A stretch of DNA of 64,000 nucleotides from Sphingobium fluviale (GCF_004122115.1 NZ_SBKP01000008.1:62001-126000); one strand, 5' to 3'; shown: positions 15,348 to 24,665, numbered from the stretch's first letter. Notes: a model not told the origin generated them from the sequence alone. A program made the numbers and translations.

Positions 15348-16534
15348 GCCGCTGCGAGGCATTGGCGGCCGAGGCATCGGGTGGCGTGGCGGCTGCGCTA
15401 CGCGCGGTCGACTGCCTGTCGAACGAGATGGCGGCCTCCGCCTTTGGCCGCCTTTTCGGCGCGCAGGGCGCGCTGCTGCCTGCGCTCACCATATTGCTGA
15501 CGCTCTATATCGCGCTGTTCGCGTTTGCGCTGATCACCGGGCGGAGCAGGCTCGGCGTTTCGGCGCTGACCCCGCGTATGATGACATTGGGACTGGTGCT
15601 GACCTTTGCGACGAGTTGGCTGGCGTGGCAGGGCGTGGTGTGGAACCTCGCGATCGGCGCGCCCGATCAGCTGGCCGGCATATTGCTTGGCTCGAAAGAG
15701 TCCGCCACCATGATCTTTTCCAACAGGCTGGATGCAATCTTCGCCGCCATTGCCGATATCGGCACCCAGAGCACGCCTGATGCAGAGGCCGCCGTTAAAA
15801 GCGCTGCTGATGGCGGCGCTTTTTCGCCCAGCGGGATGATGTGGCTGGCCGCGATCCTGTTGCTGCTTGGCACAGTGGGGGTGTTGCTGACGGCGCGGAT
15901 CGCGCTGGCTGTGCTGCTGGCACTCGGCCCGATTTTCGTGGTGCTTGGTCTGTTCGGCGCCACCCGTGGGCTGACTGCGGGCTGGCTGCGCGGGCTGGTG
16001 CTGACGGCGCTTACACCGCTGTTCGTTGTGGCAGGCGGATCGTTGATAATGGAGCTGCTGGTGCCGATCATCGGCGGCATGGCGGTGGAGCAGGGGATCG
16101 ACGCGCGCGGCGCGATGGCGCTGTTCGTCGTAAGCGCCGTGCATGTGGCACTGATGGCGATGGTCCTCAAGGTTGCGGGAACGATGGTTTCCGGCTGGCA
16201 GGTATTCGGTCTTGCTCCCACTGAGCAACCGGCTGGTGCCCCCTCTGTTCAGACGGCAGGCGCACAGGCCTCTTCACCGGTCGCCACGCCTTTGTCTGAC
16301 GCCGCGCAATCCCAGCCGATGCGCCGCGCCGCGCTGGTGACGGCGGCGATGATGCCCGTATCCGCAGATGGATCGGCCGCGCGCGAGAGCGCGGCTGCAA
16401 CTCATCACAGGCAGACTATCAGCCCGATCGATCAACCTGCCCCCCGCACAGCCCCACGTGGCATCAGCCGGGCGCATGGCGTCGGCAGCCGCTTCCGCGC
16501 CCACCAACCCCGCCGAAAAGAGATGTTCCGATGA
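15344..16534 (+). CDS. virB6: VirB6/TrbL polytopic channel protein
   Basis: 396 residues with at least five hydrophobic helices, for example LLPALTILLTLYIALFAFAL, MMWLAAILLLLGTVGVLLTA and ALAVLLALGPIFVVLGLF. The last of these contains the family's conserved LALGPIFV motif. An extracytoplasmic loop (residues ~110-165) separates the helix sets, and the Ala/Gln/Ser-rich C-terminal tail is soluble and poorly conserved. Start and stop overlap virB4 and virB9 by 4 bases each. It is a core inner-membrane channel component. Confidence 0.88.
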   Translation: MSRCEALAAEASGGVAAALRAVDCLSNEMAASAFGRLFGAQGALLPALTILLTLYIALFAFALITGRSRLGVSALTPRMMTLGLVLTFATSWLAWQGVVWNLAIGAPDQLAGILLGSKESATMIFSNRLDAIFAAIADIGTQSTPDAEAAVKSAADGGAFSPSGMMWLAAILLLLGTVGVLLTARIALAVLLALGPIFVVLGLFGATRGLTAGWLRGLVLTALTPLFVVAGGSLIMELLVPIIGGMAVEQGIDARGAMALFVVSAVHVALMAMVLKVAGTMVSGWQVFGLAPTEQPAGAPSVQTAGAQASSPVATPLSDAAQSQPMRRAALVTAAMMPVSADGSAARESAAATHHRQTISPIDQPAPRTAPRGISRAHGVGSRFRAHQPRRKEMFR

Positions 16535-17313
16535 TCCGCATAGTGATGAGCGCCTGCGCGCTCGCCCTTGCCGCCACCCCCGCTCTCGCCAAGGACGCGA
16601 GGCTGGTGTCCCGCGTTTACAACAGCGATGAGGTGGTGCGCATCGAGAGCAAGGCGGGTGTCCAGGCGTCTATTGCCTTTGCCGAGCAGGAGCAGATCGA
16701 AAACGTCGCCATCGGCGATTCGAACGCCTGGCAGGTCACGCCCAACAAGCGCGCCAACCTGCTGTTCGTTAAGCCACTCGCAGCCCGCGCCCGCACGAAC
16801 ATGACCGTGGTGACTGACAAGCGCACCTATTTCTTCGATCTTGTGGCGGGGCCAGCGGCCAATCCGCTCTATGTCCTGCGCTTCACCTATCCTGAAGAGC
16901 CGGGCAAGAAAGCCGATGCGCCGCCCGCTGTGCCTGCGCTCACCACTGAGGAATCGCGGGTGGCAGGCGGCGAGCTTCCTGCCGATCCTGCCAGCCTCAA
17001 CTTCAACTGGGTGCGTAAGGGCGACGCCAAGATAATGCCCGCGCGGGTGTATGATGATGGCGCGGCGGTCTATCTCGCCTGGGCGCCAGGCGCACCTCTG
17101 CCAAGCATCATGATGCGTGATCGCACCGGCGCAGAAGGCCCTGTCAACTATGCCGTGCGCGACGATACGCTGGTGGTCGATGGCGTGCCGGGAATTTTGA
17201 TCCTGCGCCTTGGCCGCAGCAGCGCCACGCTGGAAAACAAGGGCAGGGAACCGAAGACCTCCATGATAGCCGCCCACCAGCCCGCCACCGTCCGCACTGA
17301 GCCGAAGGAATGA
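16531..17313 (+). CDS. virB9: VirB9 outer-membrane core component
   Basis: 260 residues. The signal peptide ends ATPALAKD. The N-terminal half carries the CagX/VirB9 pattern (VYNSDEVVRIESKAG, NLLFVKPLAARARTNMTVVT, RTYFFDL). A Pro/Ala linker leads to a C-terminal domain with NFNWVRKGDAKIMPARVYDDG and ending in the LRLGR region. Together with VirB7 and VirB10 it forms the outer-membrane core complex; no virB7 lipoprotein is visible next to it. It overlaps virB6 and virB10 by 4 bases. Confidence 0.92.
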   Translation: MIRIVMSACALALAATPALAKDARLVSRVYNSDEVVRIESKAGVQASIAFAEQEQIENVAIGDSNAWQVTPNKRANLLFVKPLAARARTNMTVVTDKRTYFFDLVAGPAANPLYVLRFTYPEEPGKKADAPPAVPALTTEESRVAGGELPADPASLNFNWVRKGDAKIMPARVYDDGAAVYLAWAPGAPLPSIMMRDRTGAEGPVNYAVRDDTLVVDGVPGILILRLGRSSATLENKGREPKTSMIAAHQPATVRTEPKE

Positions 17314-18413
17314 GCATGCGTAACAGCAATTTGCGGCTTGCCGCCAAGCCTGCAGACGAGATCGATCCGCGCGAGCATCAGGGTGCGCAGATAATCGACC
17401 TTGCCACCCGCAACGTGCTGCCTTCTGTGGCTAAGCGCAGCCGCTCGGACAGCCTCGGCCTTGCCGGAGGCATCGCGATGGTCGCGGCGCTCGGAGCGAT
17501 CACGCTCTGGAGCCTTAATGCCTCGCGCGAGGAGCAGCAGGCACTAAAGCAGGCGCCCGTGGGGCAAAATGCGCAGGCCGCTCCCGGTCAGACCGTGGAA
17601 CAGGCGCCCGCCGTGCCACCGCAGGCGATCACGCCCGCACCCGTCGCTGCGCCCGCGCCCCAACCAGTGCTCGCCGCGCCGCCGCAGACCGCTGCTGCGC
17701 CGGCCACCAATCCACACTCCAGCCCGACTATCGTGTTCGATGCGAGCGCTCTGCCTCTGCCTGCCCCGGCTGGAGCCGCCGCCGCGCCGGGTGCATCGGG
17801 CAACAGCAATGATGATTTCGCCAGCCGCCTGGGCGGGGTGGGCGGCTCCACCGCGGTCGCGACGACGGGGATCAATCCACAGACCACGGTGACGCAGGGC
17901 ACGCTTATCCCGGCGGTCCTTGAAACCGCTATCGACACCGATGTACCGGGCTATGTGCGTGCGATCGTATCCGCCGATGTCCGCTCGTTTGATGGCAGCC
18001 GTGTGCTGGTGCCGCGTTCGTCACGCCTCATTGGCCAGTACAAGAGCGGGATGCAGGCGGGCCAGAAGCGCGCCTATGTGATCTGGACTCGGCTGATCCG
18101 GCCCGACGGCGTATCGGTCAACATTGCGTCTCCCGCCATCGGCTTTGGCGGCGAGACGGGGCTTGCGGGCAAAGTCAACAATCACTTTTTCGATCGCTTT
18201 GGCTCGGCCATGCTGCTTTCGGTCATCAGCGGGCTGACGACGCTGGCGAGCGCTGGCACCAATGTCATCATTGCCGGCGGCGGCCAGTCTGCGGCTGCGG
18301 CTGCGGTGGGCCAGTCTGGCCAGATCAGTCCCACTGTGCGGGTGCGGCCGGGCGAGCCTGTACGCGTCTTCACCGCGCGAGACCTCGATTTTTCGAAGGT
18401 CTCTACCCAGTGA
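17310..18413 (+). CDS. virB10: VirB10/TrbI core-complex protein
   Basis: 367 residues. A cytoplasmic N-terminus of about 50 residues precedes one membrane helix (GIAMVAALGAITLWSLNA), a long Pro/Ala/Gln-rich periplasmic region (~75-150), and the TrbI domain. The latter has TLIPAVLETAIDTDVPGYVRAIV, RSSRLIGQYKSG and the closing PGEPVRVFTARDLDF. VirB10 spans both membranes and senses ATP use at the base. ATG 17310 overlaps virB9; ATG 17316 is an alternative. It overlaps virB11 by 4 bases. Confidence 0.93.
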   Translation: MSMRNSNLRLAAKPADEIDPREHQGAQIIDLATRNVLPSVAKRSRSDSLGLAGGIAMVAALGAITLWSLNASREEQQALKQAPVGQNAQAAPGQTVEQAPAVPPQAITPAPVAAPAPQPVLAAPPQTAAAPATNPHSSPTIVFDASALPLPAPAGAAAAPGASGNSNDDFASRLGGVGGSTAVATTGINPQTTVTQGTLIPAVLETAIDTDVPGYVRAIVSADVRSFDGSRVLVPRSSRLIGQYKSGMQAGQKRAYVIWTRLIRPDGVSVNIASPAIGFGGETGLAGKVNNHFFDRFGSAMLLSVISGLTTLASAGTNVIIAGGGQSAAAAAVGQSGQISPTVRVRPGEPVRVFTARDLDFSKVSTQ

Positions 18414-19396
18414 GCGCCGAGGTGCTGCCCATGCCCGCTCCGGGTGTGAGCGGCAGCGTCTATCTTGATGCCTATCTCGCGCCATTCCAGCCCTATCTGG
18501 CGCGTGAGAGCGTAACGGAGATTCTGGTCAACCGGCCCGGAGAGCTGTGGATAGAGGATGCCGCCGTGCCGGGTATGCAGTGTGTGAGCCTGCCTGCTGT
18601 GGACGACATGCTGCTGCTGCGGCTGGCGGAGCAGGTGGCGCGGATCAGCCATCAGGGCGTCAATCGAGAGCATCCGTTGTTGGCGGCGACGCTACCCGAT
18701 GGCGCGCGGATCCAGCTCGCCGGGCCGCCGGCGACGCGCGGTAATTGGGCGCTCGCAATCCGGCGGCACCGCCTGGTCGATCTGCCGCTTGGCGCGTGGG
18801 ATCGAGGGCCGATCACCCCGGCGCCGGTCGCGCCGATGCCCGATCCCGTGGCGGAGCCGATCGCCTATCTGCGCGAGGCGATCCGCCGGCGACGCACCAT
18901 CCTCATTGCTGGCGGTACGTCGACCGGCAAGACGACATTTCTCAATGCCATGCTGCGAGAGATACCGGAGGTAGACCGCGTTGTTCTGGTTGAGGATACT
19001 GCGGAACTGAGGCTGCCGGGCCGAAACGGCGTCGGTCTGATCGCGGTCAAGGGAGAGCTGGGCGAGGCGCGGGTCTCCGCGGATGATCTGTTGCAGGCGG
19101 CACTGCGCCTCCGGCCGGACCGCATTGTGCTCGGCGAGCTGCGCGGGCGCGAGACGATCAGCTTCCTGCGGGCAATCAACACGGGGCATCCGGGTTCCTT
19201 TTCCACCGTTCACGCCAACAGCCCGCGCGGTGCGCTGGAGCAGATCGCGCTGATGACGATGCAAGCCAATATCGGCCTGACCCGCTCAGAAACGATCGCC
19301 TATGCCGCGTCGGTGATCGACGTTGTCGTCCAGCTGGAGCGGACGGGCGGTCAGCGCGGCATCGCCGCCATCGCTGAGGCGCGAGAGCTGATTTAG
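18410..19396 (+). CDS. virB11: VirB11 secretion ATPase
   Basis: 328 residues of the hexameric VirB11/PulE family. Seen: an N-terminal domain with VTEILVNRPGELWIE, Walker A GGTSTGKTT (168-176), an Asp box VVLVEDTAELRLPG, Walker B region RPDRIVLGELRGRE, and the His box INTGHPGSFSTVHAN. It is the last gene of the operon; a cobalamin riboswitch begins about 56 bases after the stop. No VirD4 coupling protein follows. Confidence 0.95.
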   Translation: MSAEVLPMPAPGVSGSVYLDAYLAPFQPYLARESVTEILVNRPGELWIEDAAVPGMQCVSLPAVDDMLLLRLAEQVARISHQGVNREHPLLAATLPDGARIQLAGPPATRGNWALAIRRHRLVDLPLGAWDRGPITPAPVAPMPDPVAEPIAYLREAIRRRRTILIAGGTSTGKTTFLNAMLREIPEVDRVVLVEDTAELRLPGRNGVGLIAVKGELGEARVSADDLLQAALRLRPDRIVLGELRGRETISFLRAINTGHPGSFSTVHANSPRGALEQIALMTMQANIGLTRSETIAYAASVIDVVVQLERTGGQRGIAAIAEARELI

Positions 19397-19452
19397 GGCC
19401 TCCTCCATCGGGCCTTGCCTTTGGCGCAGAGCTGGCTATTAACCCGCCTTGC

Positions 19453-19624
19453 GACAGGTTCCCGGAAACGGGATGAAAAGGGAAGCCGGGAGTGGGGAAA
19501 CCCATAATCCGGCGCTGCCCCCGCAACTGTGACCGGCGAGCCGCCGCCCCATATGTCACTGGGCCTTCAGGCCTGGGAAGACGGGGAGGATGGCGCTGAC
19601 CCGGAAGCCAGGAGACCTGCCTGA
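19453..19624 (+). promoter_or_regulatory. cobalamin (B12) riboswitch
   Basis: In the 326-base gap between virB11 and the btu operon. Characteristic elements in order: CAGGTTCCCGG, AAAAGGGAAGCCGG, the B12-box region GCTGCCCCCGCAACTGTGA, and the closing GCCAGGAGACCTGCCTG. The pattern is the classic AdoCbl-binding leader. It lies about 100 bases before the btuB start and should repress the operon when B12 is sufficient. End points are approximate. Confidence 0.95.
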
Positions 19625-19722
19625 CGCGGTCGTTCTTCAGCCGGGCGGGGTGTATCGGATGAACGGGGGATTTTCCTCGCGTGACGGCGTGTGTGTCAAC
19701 CGTCACGTAAAAGGAGATTCCC

Positions 19723-21663
19723 GTGACAAAATTAAAATATGCAAGCCTTTTCATTGCTCTCGCTCCTACTTTTTCCGCTCTCGCTGAAGAAGGGGGCGAG
19801 CAGATTGTGGTGACGGCCAATCGTGTGGAAACCCCGGTTAGCAAGGTGGGCCTCTCAGTCAGCATCATTACGGCGGACGACATTGCCCGGTTCCAGACTC
19901 CCGGCATCACTGAGCTGCTGCGCTCCGTTCCTGGCCTCACGGCAACCCGCAGTGGTGGCCTTGGCACGCTTTCAAGCGTGTTCGTGCGCGGGGCATCGTC
20001 GGATCATACCGTCGCGCTGATCGACGGTGTGAAGATCAACGATCCGTCCTCCACAGCGGGCGGGTTTGATTTCGGGAGACTGATGACCGGCAATATCGAG
20101 CGTGTCGAAGTGGTGCGCGGGCCGCAGTCGGTTCTCTGGGGCAGTCAGGCGATCGGCGGCGTCGTCAACATCATCACGCGTCAGGCTAAAGGTGGCAAAC
20201 CCTCCGCTGCACTACAGGGCGAAGTTGGTGCGCGCGATACAGTGAACCTGATCGCGAACGCGGCACTGCAAACCGGGCCGCTCTCGATCAGCGGTGGTGC
20301 ATCGTGGCTGCGGTCAGATGGCATATCGGCGTTCAGCGAGGCGCGTGGCGGCAAGGAAAAGGATGGCACAAAGGAATATGGTGCCAACCTCAATCTGGGC
20401 GTTGCTTTCACGGATGCGCTTGAGCTGGATCTGCGCGGCTGGCTTTCGCATAGCAGGACAGAGCTTGATGGCTATGCGTCTACTTTTCCCTACGGCTTTA
20501 CCGACGCGCCTAATTATAACCGCACACGCGAGGCCATCGGTTATGCGGGGTTGAACTGGAACGGCCTTGATGGGCGCTGGCGCAACCGTATCGGTTATGC
20601 GGTAACGAAGGTATTGCGCGATGATTATGACCCCACCGCGACCCCTGTGCGCCAGGGCGATTCGATGGGCCGAAACGAGCGGATTGAGGCGCAATCAGGC
20701 TTTGACATTGCGCGAGGCTGGAGCATTATTGCCGGGGCAGAGCGGGAATGGTCGCGCTTCACTCAGTCCAATGACTTTGGCTTTGGCGCGAGCACGAACA
20801 AGGGCCGCGCCACGCTCACCAGCTTTTACGGCCAATTAACCGCCACGCCTTTAGCGGGCCTGACGGTGAACGCGGGTGCGCGGCATGACGATCATAACAA
20901 TTTTGGCGGGCATACGACCTTCGCCGCCAATGCCGCCTATACGCCCAATGCAGGCGACACAGTGATCCGCGCCAGCTATGGCGAAGGGTTCAAGGTGCCC
21001 TCGCTCTATCAGCTTCGTAGCCAATATGGGAATCTGGCCCTGCAACCGGAAAGCGCGAAGAGCTGGGATGTTGCTGTGGTGCAGAAGGGGCTGGATGGTC
21101 GCGCGCATATCGGCATCACATGGTTTCGGCGCAAGACGCATAACCTCATCAATTTCGTGAACTGCATAGCGCCGAATAATCCATCGGCTTTGTGCGATTA
21201 TCCCGGCGGTTTCAGCGCGTTCAGCTTTGACGGATATTATGAGAATATCGGCAAAACCGTATCGGAGGGCATTGAAGCGGAGCTTAAGCTGCGGCCCGTA
21301 GATGGGCTGGCACTCGCCATGAATTATTCTCATGTGAAGCCGCAGGATAAGGCCACTGGGCTTGATCTGCTGCGTCGTCCGCGTGACAAGGCCTATGCCA
21401 GCCTCGATTACAACTGGTCGTTCGGGATGAGCACCGGCGCGAGCATCAGCCTTGTCGGCGATAGTGCAGATATTGATGACAATGGAAAGCGGGTGCAGAA
21501 TGACGGCCACGCCACGGTCGATATTCGCGCCAGCTATCCCATTGGCCATCACGCGGAACTCTATGCCCGGATCGAAAACCTGTTCGATACGCGCTATGAG
21601 ACGGTGTTCAATTATGGTCAGCCAGGCCGCGCGGCTACTGCGGGCATCAGGCTGAAGCTCTGA
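19723..21663 (+). CDS. btuB: BtuB-type TonB-dependent B12 receptor
   Basis: 646 residues from GTG 19723 (AAGGAGA upstream). The signal peptide ends FSALAEE, directly followed by the TonB box EQIVVTANRVETP. The plug contains GITELLRSVPGL, VFVRGASSDHTVALIDGVKIN and RVEVVRGPQSVLWGSQAIGGV; a 22-strand-type barrel ends with FNYGQPGRAATAGIRLKL. Together with the upstream cobalamin riboswitch this fits vitamin B12 uptake across the outer membrane. It overlaps btuF by one base. Confidence 0.94.
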   Translation: MTKLKYASLFIALAPTFSALAEEGGEQIVVTANRVETPVSKVGLSVSIITADDIARFQTPGITELLRSVPGLTATRSGGLGTLSSVFVRGASSDHTVALIDGVKINDPSSTAGGFDFGRLMTGNIERVEVVRGPQSVLWGSQAIGGVVNIITRQAKGGKPSAALQGEVGARDTVNLIANAALQTGPLSISGGASWLRSDGISAFSEARGGKEKDGTKEYGANLNLGVAFTDALELDLRGWLSHSRTELDGYASTFPYGFTDAPNYNRTREAIGYAGLNWNGLDGRWRNRIGYAVTKVLRDDYDPTATPVRQGDSMGRNERIEAQSGFDIARGWSIIAGAEREWSRFTQSNDFGFGASTNKGRATLTSFYGQLTATPLAGLTVNAGARHDDHNNFGGHTTFAANAAYTPNAGDTVIRASYGEGFKVPSLYQLRSQYGNLALQPESAKSWDVAVVQKGLDGRAHIGITWFRRKTHNLINFVNCIAPNNPSALCDYPGGFSAFSFDGYYENIGKTVSEGIEAELKLRPVDGLALAMNYSHVKPQDKATGLDLLRRPRDKAYASLDYNWSFGMSTGASISLVGDSADIDDNGKRVQNDGHATVDIRASYPIGHHAELYARIENLFDTRYETVFNYGQPGRAATAGIRLKL

Positions 21664-22568
21664 TGACGGCGCGGGCGGCAGCGATACGGGCGCGAGCGGC
21701 GGGCTTGGCCGCGCTGCTTGCGTTCGCGCTGCTGCCCGGCTGTTCTGTGCCTGCGCGAGTAGAAAACGAGCGACAGGGCCGTCCTGTCCGTATTGTCTCA
21801 ATGAACCCGTGCGTTGACGCCATCCTGCGCGAGGTAGCGGACCCGGCACAGATCGCCGCGATCAGCCATTATTCGCATGATCCGCGCGCGGCGTCTGTAC
21901 CAGCTGAATGGGCGCAACGCTTTCCTGTTGTTGGGAATAGTGCGGAGGATGTGCTCTCTGCCCGTCCAGATCTGGTGATCGCCGGGCCGCATATCGCGCC
22001 GGAAACGCTCGATGCGCTCAAACGCATGGACATTCCCCTGCTCAGCACGACCGTTCCTGCCACCGTGGCGGAGAGCCAAGTGCAGATAGCCGCCATCGCC
22101 GCACGTATCGGGCAAAGCGAAAAGGGCAGGGTGCTCAATGATCGTATCAGCCATGCCGTGGCGCAGGCGAAAGCAGAGGCGGTCATCGGCGGTGGCCCAC
22201 GCGCGCTGATCTGGCAGGATGGCGGCCTTGTTCCCGGCCCCGGCACTCTGGCGGATACGTTGCTAAGGGATACCGGCTTTCGCAGCGTAGCAGGGCAGAT
22301 GGGGTTGGCGCAGTGGGATATGGTTTCGGTCGAGCAGATATTGCTCAGCCCGCCCGATGTGGTGATGACCGGCGCGGCAGGCATGGAGTCTGACGGCGCC
22401 AGCAGCCGCGGCATGGCGCGGCATCCGGCGCTGGCGAAGGCGCGTGGGCATATCCTGATCGCGCCGTTTCCCTCGCGCCTGTTGCACTGCGCCGGGCCGA
22501 CAATCATCGAGACAGTTGCGCATCTTTCCGCTGTGCGCGCGCATTGGCGACGAAAGCGCGAGGCATGA
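21663..22568 (+). CDS. btuF: cobalamin ABC transporter substrate-binding protein
   Basis: 301 residues. The N-terminus carries a basic region, a hydrophobic helix and a lipobox-like LLPGCS, so it may be a lipoprotein. The body is the class III periplasmic binding fold of BtuF/FepB: RIVSMNPCVDAILREV, FPVVGNSAEDVLSARPDLVIAG and SVEQILLSPPDVVM. It would pass B12 from BtuB to the BtuCD permease. It overlaps btuB by 1 base and btuC by 4 bases. Confidence 0.88.
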   Translation: MTARAAAIRARAAGLAALLAFALLPGCSVPARVENERQGRPVRIVSMNPCVDAILREVADPAQIAAISHYSHDPRAASVPAEWAQRFPVVGNSAEDVLSARPDLVIAGPHIAPETLDALKRMDIPLLSTTVPATVAESQVQIAAIAARIGQSEKGRVLNDRISHAVAQAKAEAVIGGGPRALIWQDGGLVPGPGTLADTLLRDTGFRSVAGQMGLAQWDMVSVEQILLSPPDVVMTGAAGMESDGASSRGMARHPALAKARGHILIAPFPSRLLHCAGPTIIETVAHLSAVRAHWRRKREA

Positions 22569-23524
22569 GGCTGAACCTCTCGCTATTGGGTGCGCTTGTT
22601 CTGGCAATACTGCTTTCGTTGCTTGCCGGGCGGCACTGGATCGCGCCCGGCGAGTGGCTGGCGGGTGATCTGCCCTCGCTGATTATCACGCAACTGCGGC
22701 TGCCACGCATCTGTCTTGGCGCGCTGGTGGGGGCGGGTTTGGGCATGTCCGGTGCCGCGATGCAGGGCTATTTGCGTAACCCGCTCGCGGACCCCGGCCT
22801 GTTCGGCATATCGGCCTGCGCGGCTCTGGGCGCAGTGACGAGTATCTTCTTCGGGGTGTCAGGCGTGCCGATGGCGTTGCCTGTATGCGCGCTGGCCGGG
22901 GCAGGGGCGGGCGTCATGTTGCTGGTGCTGCTCGCGGGTCGATCGGGCAGCCTCATTCTCTTTACGCTGGCGGGGGTGATGCTCTCCAGCCTTGCGGCCG
23001 CGTTGACGGCGCTGGTCATCAACCTCGCGCCCACGCCGTTTGCCAGTGCTGAGATCATAACCTGGCTGATGGGTGCGCTAACGGACCGGAGCTGGAACGA
23101 TGTGCTGCTCGCGCTTCCGCTGACAGTGGCGGGCATGGGTTTGTTGATGCTGACGGCAAGTCAGCTTGATGCGCTCAGCCTTGGTGATCTCGCCGCGCGC
23201 TCCATGGGCGTGGACATGGCGGGCTTGCAGCGGCTGCTGGTGCTGGGGCTGGCGCTGTGCGTTGGCGGATCGGTGGCGGTGGCAGGGGTGATCGGCTTCG
23301 TCGGCTTGATGGTGCCGCATCTGGTGCGGCCGCTAGTGGGGCATCGCCCTTCGGCGCTGATGATCCCTTCCGCGCTGGCGGGGGCGCTGTTGGTGGTGGT
23401 GGCGGATATGCTGGTGCGAGTAGCGCCGGTGGTGAGCGAAATTCGCCTCGGTGTCATGATGTCGGTGCTTGGCGCGCCATTTTTCCTGATGCTGCTGCTC
23501 AAGATGCGGCGGGAGATAGCATGA
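22565..23524 (+). CDS. btuC: BtuC/FecCD-type ABC transporter permease
   Basis: 319 residues from ATG 22565, overlapping the btuF stop. About ten membrane segments, with family blocks LRLPRICLGALVGAGLGMSGAAMQGYLRNPLADPGLFGIS split across helices 2-3 and VAGVIGFVGLMVPHLVRP near residue 240. It forms the inner-membrane channel of the B12 importer with the ATPase encoded directly downstream. Confidence 0.93.
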   Translation: MRLNLSLLGALVLAILLSLLAGRHWIAPGEWLAGDLPSLIITQLRLPRICLGALVGAGLGMSGAAMQGYLRNPLADPGLFGISACAALGAVTSIFFGVSGVPMALPVCALAGAGAGVMLLVLLAGRSGSLILFTLAGVMLSSLAAALTALVINLAPTPFASAEIITWLMGALTDRSWNDVLLALPLTVAGMGLLMLTASQLDALSLGDLAARSMGVDMAGLQRLLVLGLALCVGGSVAVAGVIGFVGLMVPHLVRPLVGHRPSALMIPSALAGALLVVVADMLVRVAPVVSEIRLGVMMSVLGAPFFLMLLLKMRREIA

Positions 23525-24288
23525 TGGCGGCCGCGCTTGCCTTTTCAGACCTGACCGTCCGCAAAGGCGGGCGCGCAATAGTGTGCGGTATCAGCGGACA
23601 TCTGAAGCGCGGGGCGGTCACGGCGATTCTCGGCCCCAATGGTGCTGGCAAGAGCAGCCTACTGCATATCCTAGCCGGGGTGGAACAGCCACGCTCCGGC
23701 ACGGTCCTGCTAGGGGGCGCACCGCTTGGCACCCTCAGCGCGCAGGAGCGAGCACGCCGCATCGGGTTTCTGCCGCAAAAGGGCGAGGTGCACTGGAATC
23801 TTGCTGTGAAGTCGCTGGTAGGCCTGGGCCGTATGGGCCATTCTGCCGGACGCAGTCTGTCGCAGGAGGATGAGGCCGCTGTGGTGGCTGCGCTGGCGGC
23901 GACCGATGTGACACACCTTTCAGATCGCAGCGCTTTGAGCCTCTCCGGTGGAGAACTGGCGCGGGTGCTGCTGGCGCGGGTGCTGGCGGGAGCGCCGGAA
24001 TGGCTGCTGGCGGACGAGCCATTGGGTAGCCTCGATCCCGCGCATCAATTGGCTGTGCTGAAGCGCCTGGCTATGACTGCGCGGGCAGGGGCGGGTGTCG
24101 TGGTCGTGCTGCACGATATCAACCATGCCGCGCGCATTGCCGATCATGTGGTGCTGATGAAGGATGGCGCGATGCTGGCGGACGGCGCCGCGCAGGATGT
24201 CCTCACGCCAGACCTACTCGAAGCTGCTTTTTCCGTGCGCTTTCGGTTGGTGAACGACGGCGGGCGACGGCTTTTTGTTGCGGAGTAA
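23521..24288 (+). CDS. btuD: BtuD-type ABC transporter ATPase
   Basis: 255 residues from ATG 23521, which overlaps the btuC stop; an open frame further upstream is not real. Walker A is LGPNGAGKSS, the signature LSGGELARVLLARVL, Walker B WLLADEPLGSLD, and the switch histidine region VVVLHDINHAAR. It powers B12 import. A gap of only 2 bases separates its stop from the convergent cpdR stop. Confidence 0.93.
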   Translation: MMAAALAFSDLTVRKGGRAIVCGISGHLKRGAVTAILGPNGAGKSSLLHILAGVEQPRSGTVLLGGAPLGTLSAQERARRIGFLPQKGEVHWNLAVKSLVGLGRMGHSAGRSLSQEDEAAVVAALAATDVTHLSDRSALSLSGGELARVLLARVLAGAPEWLLADEPLGSLDPAHQLAVLKRLAMTARAGAGVVVVLHDINHAARIADHVVLMKDGAMLADGAAQDVLTPDLLEAAFSVRFRLVNDGGRRLFVAE

Positions 24289-24290
24289 GT

Positions 24291-24665
24291 TTACAGACCG
24301 CTGGCGCTGCTGAGGCCGAACATGCGGTCTACTTCCAGCACAAGATCACGCAGGTGAAACGGCTTGGAGAGCACCTTCGCCTGCGGCACCGCCTTGCCGG
24401 CCTTCAGAGTCACTGCCGCAAAACCGGTAATGAACATCACGCGCATATCGGGCGCAACCTTGGCTGCGTGCTGGGCCAGCTCGATCCCGTCCATTTCGGG
24501 CATGACGATGTCTGTCAGCAGCAGGTCGAACCTGTCAGTCTCCAGCAAGGGCAATGCCTCGGTGCCGCGATCGACTGACACGACATCATAACCAGACCGC
24601 TCCAGTGCGCGCGCCAGATATTGGCGCATCGCATCATCATCTTCCGCCAGCAAAATACGGATCAT
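24291..24665 (-). CDS. cpdR: CpdR-type single-domain response regulator
   Basis: 124 residues from ATG 24665 in a receiver domain with no output domain. The acidic pocket is LLAEDDDAM and the phosphorylated aspartate is D52 in LLLTDIVMPEMDG. FITGFAAVTL and the LSKPFHLRDLV end match alphaproteobacterial CpdR closely. CpdR in its unphosphorylated state localises ClpXP to drive cell-cycle proteolysis and is controlled by the CckA-ChpT phosphorelay; those genes are not in this window. Confidence 0.92.
   Translation of the reverse strand: MIRILLAEDDDAMRQYLARALERSGYDVVSVDRGTEALPLLETDRFDLLLTDIVMPEMDGIELAQHAAKVAPDMRVMFITGFAAVTLKAGKAVPQAKVLSKPFHLRDLVLEVDRMFGLSSASGL

Noticed and set aside
13149..15377. 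742-residue open frame on the minus strand over virB4
   Set aside because: A shadow of codon bias in a high-GC gene: the plus-strand frame carries Walker motifs and the VirB4 fold, while this one has no motif, poor composition (rich in Arg, His and Gln) and no ribosome site.
11705..19396. an integrative conjugative element carrying the virB genes
   Set aside because: No integrase, relaxase, oriT-like region or tRNA-flanked direct repeat adjoins the operon. XerD lies 28 kb away and is the housekeeping enzyme.
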